A DNA stretch of 64,000 nt from positions 1 to 64,000 of the forward strand of contig NZ_JAOQJC010000026.1 in assembly GCF_025567625.1 (NCBI RefSeq), read 5' to 3'. Shown piece by piece: positions 8,684 through 15,741 of the stretch. This DNA is from Paenibacillus sp. J5C2022 (GTDB taxonomy: Bacteria > Bacillota > Bacilli > Paenibacillales > Paenibacillaceae). Position 1 is the first letter of the stretch. Each line of letters begins with the position of its first letter. A program made the position numbers and the translations under genes. The notes below the pieces were generated by a model that saw only the letters and a program-made list of their open reading frames with translations, did not search any database and was not told where the DNA came from.

Positions 8684-9826
8684 CTAGTCCGTCGTACGGT
8701 AAGGCAATATGACATAGGTACTGTAATCATGGTCGGTCGGACGAATGATAATCGGACGCATCGGTCCGGTGAATCCCATGACCAGTTGCTCGCTGTCGAT
8801 GACCTTGAGCACATCCAGCATATATTTGGAGTTGAAGGCAATGCGAAGCGGCTCGCCGCTTAACTCCTTCGCTTCCAGTTGCTCTGTCACTCGTCCCAGT
8901 TCCGTAGAGCTGGAAGATACTTGGATCATGCCGTCATCCAGTGTGGACAACCTTACCACATTCGTCTTCTCCTCGCGCGACATCAGGTAAGCACGATCTA
9001 TAGCATCCATGAATTCCTTCGTGTTCAACGCAATCTCCGTCACATAAGACTGTGGAACAACCTTCGAGGTATCCGGGAACATTCCGTCCAGAATACGGGT
9101 ATAGAACAGAATATTGTCAATTTTGAAGAGAACCTGATTGTCGGCTACTACGATATCCACCATTGTATTCTGGTCCGGAATAAGCCTGGACAATTCATTG
9201 AGTGTTTTAGCCGCTATGACAACATTGTGGAAGGACATCGCTTCGTCCGTATCTGTTTTGGTTTTGCGGCTGGCCAGCCGGTGGCGGTCTGTGGCGAGGA
9301 AGGTCAGCACGCCGTTGTTCAGATTGCACAGCACTCCCGTTAGTATCGGCGTTTGCTCGCTTGTTGAAGCAGCCAATATCGTCTGTCTGATCATGGATCT
9401 GATCAAGTCTCCCGGCAATTGCAGCACATTGTTCTGTTCAATCGGAGGCAGTACCGGGAATTCTTCCGGATCGAGACCGACCATTTGAATTTCTGAAGAG
9501 CCGGAACGTATGGTCGTCTGATAGTTCACACCTACTTCGAGCATAACTTGATCGGAAGGCAGTTTCTTTACGATTTCCACAAAGAATTTAGCAGGAAGCA
9601 CGACGCTTCCGGGCTTATCCACATGTGCAATAATCATATCTTTTTGTTCTACTGCGACAAAGCTTTGAATAGATATATCTGTATCACTTGCCGTTAGTGT
9701 GACATGTTGGTGATTTACGTCTATTTTAATGCCTCCCAGTATGGGAATGGCCGGTCTGGAGGATACGGCTTTCGCTACTTGCTGGATGGCATCGTTTAAT
9801 TCATTTTTGTTGATCGTAAGTTTCAT
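8684..9826 (-). CDS. dnaN: DNA polymerase III beta subunit (sliding clamp)
   Basis: The 380-residue clamp has the three-fold repeated fold and begins MKLTINKNELNDAIQQVAKAV. It ends in the usual PMRPIIIRP...YVILPYRT segment that forms part of the partner-binding pocket. It tethers the replicative polymerase to DNA. The start ATG at 9826 is 169 bases after dnaA; the gap holds the unwinding module of oriC. Confidence 0.98.
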   Translation of the reverse strand: MKLTINKNELNDAIQQVAKAVSSRPAIPILGGIKIDVNHQHVTLTASDTDISIQSFVAVEQKDMIIAHVDKPGSVVLPAKFFVEIVKKLPSDQVMLEVGVNYQTTIRSGSSEIQMVGLDPEEFPVLPPIEQNNVLQLPGDLIRSMIRQTILAASTSEQTPILTGVLCNLNNGVLTFLATDRHRLASRKTKTDTDEAMSFHNVVIAAKTLNELSRLIPDQNTMVDIVVADNQVLFKIDNILFYTRILDGMFPDTSKVVPQSYVTEIALNTKEFMDAIDRAYLMSREEKTNVVRLSTLDDGMIQVSSSSTELGRVTEQLEAKELSGEPLRIAFNSKYMLDVLKVIDSEQLVMGFTGPMRPIIIRPTDHDYSTYVILPYRTTD

Positions 9827-9859
9827 AGTTTCACCCGTTTCGACTTTTTTGGATTGCTT

Positions 9860-9926
9860 TTAGATATGATGATATTTATTAAAAAAATAGTAGACGTAGT
9901 AGTAGGGGCCCTGAATATGTGGATAA
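9860..9926. other. oriC unwinding module: AT-rich stretch, DnaA-trios, DnaA box
   Basis: The dnaA-dnaN gap contains, in order on the plus strand, an AT-rich run (9860-9887), a row of TAG triplets (9888-9905: TAG TAG ACG TAG TAG TAG), a GC-rich block GGGGCCC, and a perfect DnaA box TGTGGATAA (9918-9926, minus orientation). This is the known Bacillus arrangement in which DnaA loads from the box onto DnaA-trio triplets (3'-GAT-5') to open the duplex. Assignment rests on motif order and position. Confidence 0.85.
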
Positions 9927-9944
9927 CCCAGGAGAATAGGGATA

Positions 9945-9989
9945 AAGCAAGCCTATCCACATGTGCATATCGTGTGCATAGGCTTGCTT
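9945..9989 (-). terminator. Hairpin after dnaA with DnaA-box-like arms
   Basis: A 12-bp perfect inverted repeat, AAGCAAGCCTAT (9945-9956) and ATAGGCTTGCTT (9978-9989), follows the dnaA stop codon. On the minus strand it runs into CTTTATCCC, a modest U-tract. Inner parts of the arms form near-consensus DnaA boxes in opposed orientation: CTATCCACA (9953-9961) and TGTGCATAG (9974-9982). It may be both the dnaA terminator and a DnaA-binding site of the origin. Confidence 0.6.
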
Positions 9990-9995
9990 GGTTGT

Positions 9996-11348
9996 TCACA
10001 TATGATTTTTTATTTTTTCCGTCAGGTTCTGGATAACTTTGTACAGCTCCTGATCTGTTTTTAATTGCTGCGTGATCTTCTCGTGCGCGTGAATAACTGT
10101 CGTATGGTCGCGTCCGCCGAACGCTTCGCCAATCTTCGGCAGCGAGAAGTCGGTTAGCTCTCTGGACAAGTACATGGCAATTTGCCTTGGGAATGCAACA
10201 GCCTTCGTTCGTTTTCTCGCTTTGAACTCCTCCAGGCGAAGTCCATAATATTCCCCGACTTTGCTCTGAATGTCGCCGATCGTAATCATTCTGGGCCGGC
10301 TCGACGGGATAATGTCTTTAAGCGCTTCTGCGGCCAGATGTGACGTGATATCGGCATTGATGAGCGAGGAGTAAGCGACGACACGAATGAGCGCGCCTTC
10401 CAGCTCCCGTATATTGGTATCGATCTGATTGGCGATATAGTTCATCGCTTCGTTCGGGATGTCCAGATTCTCCGCTTTCGCCTTCTTGCGCAATATGGCG
10501 ATGCGCGTCTCCAGATCGGGAGGCTGAATGTCTGTAATCAATCCCCATTCGAAGCGCGAACGAAGCCTGTCTTCCAGCGTCGGAATTTCCTTCGGCGGCC
10601 GGTCGCTGGAGATGACAATCTGCTTGCGTTCTTCATGCAGTGCGTTGAAGGTATGGAAAAACTCTTCCTGCGTCTGCTCTTTCCCGGCGAGAAATTGAAT
10701 GTCATCGATAAGAAGGACGTCTATGTTCCGATATTTCGTACGGAAGCTCTCCCCTTGGCTGTCACGGATGGCGTTGATGAACTCGTTAGTGAACTTCTCT
10801 GATGAGATATAGAGCACTCTTGTATTGGGATTGTGATCCATAATATAGTGCCCGATCGCATGCATCAGATGCGTCTTGCCCAGTCCTACGCCTCCGTAGA
10901 GGAACAGTGGATTGTATGCCTTCGCCGGCGCTTCCGCAACGGCAAGAGATGCGGCATGGGCAAATCGGTTGTTCGCTCCTATGACAAATGTATCGAACGT
11001 ATACTTGGGGTTCAGCATATGGGTATGCGGCTCGTCGTTCACGACAGGCTGCTGTACCGGCTTGGGCGGAAGGACGACGCTCTGGTCGGCTGTCTTGGCT
11101 TCTTCGATGGAGAATCGGACATCCACCTGCCGGCCTAAAAATTCGTATAGCGTCGATCGGATCAATTTGGTATAGCGTCCTTCCAGCCATTCCGCTGCAA
11201 ATGCTGTCGGCGCCGTAATTTCAAGTACGGAATCATCTATGAAAGAAGCCTTTGTCGCTTTGAACCAGGTGTCAAAGCTCGGTTTGCTTAATTTCGTCTG
11301 GATGATTGACAATACTTGCTGCCATAAATCATAAGTATGGCTATCCAC
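9996..11348 (-). CDS. dnaA: Chromosomal replication initiator DnaA
   Basis: The 450-residue AAA+ initiator. Domain I is at the N terminus, then a short linker, then the AAA+ domain with Walker A GGVGLGKTHLMHAIG, Walker B LLIDDIQFLAGKEQTQEEFF and sensor regions, and domain IV with the DnaA-box-reading signature GGRDHTTVIHAHEKI. The start is GTG at 11348, with AAGGAGTG seven bases upstream. A DnaA-box-like TGTGGATAG overlaps the start codon, suggesting autoregulation. Confidence 0.98.
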   Translation of the reverse strand: MDSHTYDLWQQVLSIIQTKLSKPSFDTWFKATKASFIDDSVLEITAPTAFAAEWLEGRYTKLIRSTLYEFLGRQVDVRFSIEEAKTADQSVVLPPKPVQQPVVNDEPHTHMLNPKYTFDTFVIGANNRFAHAASLAVAEAPAKAYNPLFLYGGVGLGKTHLMHAIGHYIMDHNPNTRVLYISSEKFTNEFINAIRDSQGESFRTKYRNIDVLLIDDIQFLAGKEQTQEEFFHTFNALHEERKQIVISSDRPPKEIPTLEDRLRSRFEWGLITDIQPPDLETRIAILRKKAKAENLDIPNEAMNYIANQIDTNIRELEGALIRVVAYSSLINADITSHLAAEALKDIIPSSRPRMITIGDIQSKVGEYYGLRLEEFKARKRTKAVAFPRQIAMYLSRELTDFSLPKIGEAFGGRDHTTVIHAHEKITQQLKTDQELYKVIQNLTEKIKNHM

Positions 11349-11760
11349 AGACTGTCACTCCTTATCTTCAATCGCCGCAAAGGCGCTGTTACGCAGAAAA
11401 ATGTCGAAATGTATAGAGGTTGTGTGATAACATCCACATTATGACGGAATTATGCACATAGAGTTATAAATAGCCGTTAATGTTGTTCACAAAGTTATCC
11501 ACAGGGTGTTGATAAGATTGTGAGCATAACGGCATAATCCACAACAAAAACATAATAATCATAGCAAAGGATCCCTTATATTTCAACGAATTCCCGGATT
11601 TTATCCACATTGTCAATAGGTTGTGCATAGAAGTTATCTACAACACAAGATATTGTTTATAAGCTGTTGGACTTTCGACAAAGTTCGTTCTCAACCCCAT
11701 AATTTTATCCACATGTTATTAATTTATTCCCGACCGCTGTTTTTTGGTAGGTTATCCACA
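11341..11760. other. oriC DnaA-box cluster upstream of dnaA
   Basis: Perfect TTATNCACA boxes in plus orientation lie at 11450-11458, 11495-11503, 11601-11609, 11705-11713 and 11752-11760. One-mismatch boxes are at 11341-11349 (over the dnaA start), 11535-11543 (TAATCCACA), 11622-11630 (TGTGCATAG) and 11634-11642 (TTATCTACA). The region is AT-rich and has no gene. With the dnaA-dnaN module it makes a bipartite origin, as in B. subtilis. Confidence 0.9.
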
Positions 11761-11795
11761 ACGCGATGAGTTGTGATCCCTCTTCCGTTCTTGAT

Positions 11796-11824
11796 TTGAT
11801 CCATCATTGACTTTTGCTTACAAT
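11796..11824 (+). promoter_or_regulatory. Probable rpmH promoter
   Basis: A -35 TTGATC (11796-11801) and a -10 TACAAT (11819-11824) are separated by 17 bases, about 100 bases before rpmH. It is the best sigma-A-like pair in the gap between the DnaA boxes and rpmH. Confidence 0.55.
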
Positions 11825-11930
11825 CATGGTTTAATTGAAAAAGCGATTTTTTTTGAGCTGGAGTGTGCAGTCATCGGCCGATGTGCCGGTTTACGACAGT
11901 TATGTTTTGTGAAATAGGAGGTGCAGCGTA

Positions 11931-12065
11931 ATGAGACCTACATTTAAACCTAATGTTAGAAAACGTGCGAAAGTGCATGGTTTCCGCAAGCGTATGAGTT
12001 CCAAAAACGGTCGCAAAGTTTTGGCAGCTCGTCGTCAAAAGGGCAGAAAAGTACTGAGCGCATAA
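11931..12065 (+). CDS. rpmH: Ribosomal protein L34
   Basis: A 44-residue, very basic protein, MRPTFKPNVRKRAKVHGFRK onward, ending GRKVLSA, of the usual size for L34 of the large ribosomal subunit. The ATG is preceded by ATAGGAGGTGCAGCGTA. It is the first gene to the right of oriC. A terminator follows directly, so in this genome it is partly uncoupled from rnpA. Confidence 0.97.
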   Translation: MRPTFKPNVRKRAKVHGFRKRMSSKNGRKVLAARRQKGRKVLSA

Positions 12066-12071
12066 CGATCA

Positions 12072-12096
12072 AGGCCACGCTTGTGGTCTTTTTTTT
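12072..12096 (+). terminator. Terminator after rpmH
   Basis: AGGCCAC-GCTT-GTGGTC with a following run of eight or more T starts seven bases after the rpmH stop. It is a compact intrinsic terminator lying between rpmH and rnpA, genes that are often cotranscribed in bacteria. Confidence 0.85.
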
Positions 12097-12118
12097 ACCA
12101 TATAAGAGCTTACATGTT

Positions 12119-12336
12119 TTCGAGATGCTCGAAATGAAAAAATTCTTATTGGCGATAAACCAACCTTTGAACGCGGTCGCTCATCTTCGAAAGGCCTCGA
12201 TAGAGGTTTTTTCATCACATTAAGAAATGATTGGTTCTCGAGATGCTTGAACTCATAAATTTCTTATTGGCGATAAAAACTACCTCTAACCGCGGTCGCT
12301 CATTCTGAAATGACCTCGATTAGAGGTTTTTCTCGT
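12119..12336 (+). repeat. Tandem duplication of a structured 118-bp unit
   Basis: Two diverged copies, offset by 118-119 bases, fill the rpmH-rnpA gap. Shared blocks are CGAGATGCT (12121; 12239), TTCTTATTGGCGATAAA (12143; 12261), CGCGGTCGCTCAT (12172; 12291) and a closing CCTCGAT(T)AGAGGTTTTT. In each copy a left arm pairs with the closing arm: AACCTTTG with TAGAGGTT using G-U pairs in copy 1, ACCTCTAA with TTAGAGGT in copy 2. The left arms differ but pairing is kept, and a T-run follows, so each copy looks like RNA ending in a terminator. Function unknown; small RNAs or attenuators are possible. Confidence 0.65.
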
Positions 12337-12407
12337 TTTCTGCAGGATTTATGTGCCAATGAATTGGCAATACTGATGAGATCATAAAGGAATGGTGAGT
12401 AGCTGAC

Positions 12408-12785
12408 GTGCGTAGATCATTGCGCCTTCGCAATCGCGAGGATTTTAGCCGCATATACCGGCGTGGCAAGTCGTTCGCCAACAGTCAATTCGTGGTGTAC
12501 TGGTCCCGGCATCAAGAAGCCGATCCCTTCCGGCTCGGGGTATCCGCCAGCAAGAAGATCGGGAATGCCGTCGTCCGCAACCGTATGCGAAGAATGATTA
12601 AGGAGATTGTGCGGCATCAGGAGGACAAGATTGTTCCCGGGACGGACTTCATATTAATCGTAAGGAAACCTGCGGTCGAGATGAATGCGAAGCAGATGGA
12701 GAAGAGCATTCTGCATGTGCTGAAGAAAGCGGGCCTTATGAAGACGGACAAGCAGAAGGATCGTTCCGCAAAAGGGTGCGAATGA
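12408..12785 (+). CDS. rnpA: Ribonuclease P protein component
   Basis: The 125-residue basic protein partner of the RNase P ribozyme, which matures tRNA 5' ends. The signature region is KKIGNAVVRNRMRRMIKE, containing the conserved RNR. The start is GTG at 12408 (MRRSLRLRNREDFSRIYRRG); upstream is AAAGGAATGGTGAG, a moderate ribosome binding site. A 7-bp palindrome TGCCAAT-GA-ATTGGCA lies at 12354-12369 in its leader. Confidence 0.95.
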   Translation: MRRSLRLRNREDFSRIYRRGKSFANSQFVVYWSRHQEADPFRLGVSASKKIGNAVVRNRMRRMIKEIVRHQEDKIVPGTDFILIVRKPAVEMNAKQMEKSILHVLKKAGLMKTDKQKDRSAKGCE

Positions 12786-12872
12786 GCTGCCAGGCTTGTT
12801 TCTTTGTTGTATAAAATATGGTATAGTCTATTTTGGAATAGAATGCGATTAGCTCTTTAGAGAGGAGATTTC

Positions 12873-13652
12873 ATGTTGTTTCGTAATTCAAAGAAAAAAT
12901 GGCTCCTAGTGATCGGACTAATCATGATGATGGGGTTATTGGCCGGTTGCGTACCGACTGACCATACGATGGAAACCAGCGACCTGCTTCACGGGAATTT
13001 CTGGGAGAAAAACGTCGTTTATTACTTCGCCATAACGTTGGATACGTTCGCTGGCTGGTTTAACGGCTCTTATGTGCTTGCGATATTGACTCTGACGATT
13101 ATTGTCCGAACGCTTATCCTGCCGCTTACCTTGAAGCAATATCGCAGCTCCAAGGCGATGCAAAAGCTGCAGCCGGAGATTGCGGAGATCCGCAAGAAGC
13201 ATAAGGACAATCCTCAAAAGATGCAAGAGGAAATGATGAAGCTTTATCAGAAGCATCAAGTCAATCCGATGGCGGGATGTCTGCCGCTAATTGTTCAGAT
13301 GCCGGTTTTCATCGCGCTGTATAATGCGATCTATTGGAATAAAGATATTCGTACCGATGATATATTCGGATTTGTGCTCGGAGAACCGAGCCCGTGGTAT
13401 TTCCTGCCTATTTTGGCGGCCGCCACAACCTTTGTACAGTCTAAGATGATGCAAAAATCGCAAACGCAGACAATGCCCGGCATGTCGATCATTTTGACGA
13501 TTTTCCCTGTGCTGATCTTCGTCATGTCGATGTCGTTCCCTGCGGCGCTGCCTTTGTACTGGGTGTTCAGCAACATCTATACAATCGTTCAAAACTACTT
13601 CCTGTATGTACGTTCATCTGACAAGGGTAAGAAGGAGGTCCTTGCAAAATGA
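12873..13652 (+). CDS. spoIIIJ: Membrane protein insertase YidC1/SpoIIIJ
   Basis: The 259-residue YidC/Oxa1-family insertase helps place proteins in the cytoplasmic membrane and, in Bacillus, is needed for forespore sigma-G activity. It has a lipoprotein signal ending LLAGC (Cys26), five predicted membrane segments, and the family region between segments 1 and 2 rich in charged residues (KKHKDNPQKMQEEMMKLYQ). The ATG follows AGAGAGGAGATTTC. It overlaps jag by four bases, so the two are translationally coupled. Confidence 0.95.
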   Translation: MLFRNSKKKWLLVIGLIMMMGLLAGCVPTDHTMETSDLLHGNFWEKNVVYYFAITLDTFAGWFNGSYVLAILTLTIIVRTLILPLTLKQYRSSKAMQKLQPEIAEIRKKHKDNPQKMQEEMMKLYQKHQVNPMAGCLPLIVQMPVFIALYNAIYWNKDIRTDDIFGFVLGEPSPWYFLPILAAATTFVQSKMMQKSQTQTMPGMSIILTIFPVLIFVMSMSFPAALPLYWVFSNIYTIVQNYFLYVRSSDKGKKEVLAK

Positions 13653-14272
13653 AGAAAATCGTCGCATCAGGCAAAACGATAGAAGAAGCTGTACATAGTG
13701 GAATTGCACAATGGCAAGTACCGAGAGACCGGGTTCATGTTGTCGTACTGGAGCAGCCGTCGAAAGGCTTGTTCGGCTTAATCGGCGTGAAGGAAGCGAA
13801 GGTGGAACTGGAGCTTATCCCAGACCCTTACGAAGAAGCGGAGAACTTCCTGATGGAAGTGGCAAGCGCGATGGGGCTTCGGGTAAGCGTGGATCGCAAA
13901 GAAACGAAAGAAGGCTTGTATTTGTCCGTATCGGGCGGGGGAGACCTTGGCATGATTATTGGCCGCCGCGGACAGACGCTGGACGCTTTGCAATACTTGG
14001 TCAACATTGTGGCTAACCGTTATTCTGACAGTCATATTCGAATCGTTATTGATGCAGAGGATTTTCGCCAGCGCAGGCGCAAGACGCTCGAGGAGTTGTC
14101 GGAACGTCTCGCTGGGCGCGTCATCCGCACGAGGAAAGAAGTCGTGCTTGAACCGATGTCGCCGCATGAACGCAAGGTTATTCATTCCCAGCTTCAGAAT
14201 CACCCCAAGGTGAAAACGATGAGCAAAGGTGATGAGCCCAACAGACGGGTCGTTATCTCGCTTCGATCATAA
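13649..14272 (+). CDS. jag: RNA-binding protein Jag (KhpB)
   Basis: The 207-residue protein has the Jag N-terminal domain (VASGKTIEEAVHSGIAQW; then SKGLFGLIGVKEAK), a KH domain with GRRGQTLDALQYL, and a C-terminal R3H domain with EPMSPHERKVIHSQLQ. Jag/KhpB binds RNA and affects cell division and wall synthesis in Gram-positives. It overlaps spoIIIJ, the usual pairing. Confidence 0.95.
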   Translation: MKKIVASGKTIEEAVHSGIAQWQVPRDRVHVVVLEQPSKGLFGLIGVKEAKVELELIPDPYEEAENFLMEVASAMGLRVSVDRKETKEGLYLSVSGGGDLGMIIGRRGQTLDALQYLVNIVANRYSDSHIRIVIDAEDFRQRRRKTLEELSERLAGRVIRTRKEVVLEPMSPHERKVIHSQLQNHPKVKTMSKGDEPNRRVVISLRS

Positions 14273-14290
14273 TCTAAGAAAATAGTGTAC

Positions 14291-14325
14291 ACAGCAATGG
14301 CGCTTTCGCGGTCATTGCTGTTTTT
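14291..14325 (+). terminator. Terminator after jag
   Basis: ACAGCAATG (14291-14299) pairs with CATTGCTGT (14313-14321), with an inner GCG/CGC, followed by TTTTTCC. It ends the rnpA-spoIIIJ-jag unit just before mnmE. Confidence 0.85.
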
Positions 14326-14348
14326 CCATTCGAGAGGTGTTGAGGAAC

Positions 14349-15728
14349 GTGGAACATGATACAATTGCAGCGATAGCTACGGCAATCGGGGAGGGCGGCA
14401 TTGCCATTATCCGTGTAAGCGGACCGCAAGCGATCAGCGGTGTGGACAGCATCTTCCGCTCAAGGAAGCGCTTGATGGAGGCCGATTCCCATACGGTCCA
14501 TTATGGGCATATTATGGATATGGCCACGGGAGAGAGCGTAGAAGAAGTCATTGTCACTCTTATGAGGGGTCCGCGTTCGTTCACGGCTGAGGACGTTGTA
14601 GAAATTAACGCTCATGGCGGGGTTATCGCCGTGAAGAAGGTGCTTGACCAGGTGCTTCAACTGGACAGTGTGAGAGCGGCCGAGCCAGGTGAGTTCACGA
14701 AGCGAGCTTTCTTGAACGGACGCATCGACCTGATGCAAGCGGAAGCGGTCATCGACTTGATTCGTTCCAAGTCGGATCGAGCCTTCACGGTTGCACGCAA
14801 GCAGGCGGAAGGGACATTATCCAAGCAGATTAAAGCGCTGCGCCAGACCGTAATTGAGTTGCTTGCCCATATCGAGGTCAATATCGACTACCCTGAGCAC
14901 GATGTGGAGGAGATGACGAGCGCTTATATTCGCGAGCAGTGCCAGTCCGCCATTGAAGAGATCGACAGATTGTTAAAAACGGCGAACGAAGGAAAAATAT
15001 TGCGTGAAGGAATCATTACGGCGATTGTCGGGCGGCCTAACGTCGGGAAGTCGTCGCTCATGAATATTTTGGCGCAAGAGAATAAAGCTATCGTAACCGA
15101 TATTCCCGGCACGACAAGGGATGTTATCGAAGAATTTATTACGTTGAACGGCATACCGCTCAGACTGTTGGATACGGCCGGCATTCGTGAAACAAGCGAT
15201 ATCGTGGAGAAGATTGGTGTAGAGCGCTCACGCGACGCACTGCAAGGCGCAGACCTGATTCTGTACGTGCTTAACTATAACGAGCAGCTGCAGGAGGACG
15301 ATCAACAGCTGCTGGAGCAGCTTCGCGGCCGATCGGTTATTGTCATTATCAATAAAACGGATCTGCCGGCCGCTCTGGATCTGGATGAAGTGAAGCGATA
15401 TGTGCCCGAGGATGCAATCGTTATGATGTCCATGCTGGAGCAGCAGGGACTAGAGGGGCTTGAGCGTACGATTACCGATATGTTCTTCAGCGGAGGGCTG
15501 GAAGGCGGGGACTTGACTTATGTGAGCAATGCGAGGCATATTGCCTTGCTGAAGCGTGCCAAGCAGTCGCTGCTTGAAGCGATCGAGGCGACCTATGCGG
15601 GTATTCCGATCGATGTCATTCAGATTGATGCCAGACTCGCTTGGGAGTCGCTTGGCGAGATATTGGGCGATGAAGCGGGAGATTCATTGATCGATCAAAT
15701 CTTCTCGCAATTTTGTTTAGGAAAGTAA
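14349..15728 (+). CDS. mnmE: tRNA modification GTPase MnmE
   Basis: With MnmG this GTPase adds the carboxymethylaminomethyl group to U34 of some tRNAs. It has the N-terminal folate-binding domain (DTIAAIATAIGEGGIAIIRV), the G domain with GRPNVGKSSL, DTAG and NKTD, and the C-terminal CLGK whose Cys is essential in the family. The frame is open from a GTG at 14337, but GAGAGGTG (14332-14339) favours the GTG at 14349. mnmG follows after 13 bases. Confidence 0.96.
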   Translation: MEHDTIAAIATAIGEGGIAIIRVSGPQAISGVDSIFRSRKRLMEADSHTVHYGHIMDMATGESVEEVIVTLMRGPRSFTAEDVVEINAHGGVIAVKKVLDQVLQLDSVRAAEPGEFTKRAFLNGRIDLMQAEAVIDLIRSKSDRAFTVARKQAEGTLSKQIKALRQTVIELLAHIEVNIDYPEHDVEEMTSAYIREQCQSAIEEIDRLLKTANEGKILREGIITAIVGRPNVGKSSLMNILAQENKAIVTDIPGTTRDVIEEFITLNGIPLRLLDTAGIRETSDIVEKIGVERSRDALQGADLILYVLNYNEQLQEDDQQLLEQLRGRSVIVIINKTDLPAALDLDEVKRYVPEDAIVMMSMLEQQGLEGLERTITDMFFSGGLEGGDLTYVSNARHIALLKRAKQSLLEAIEATYAGIPIDVIQIDARLAWESLGEILGDEAGDSLIDQIFSQFCLGK

Positions 15729-15741
15729 GGAGGTAGGAATA

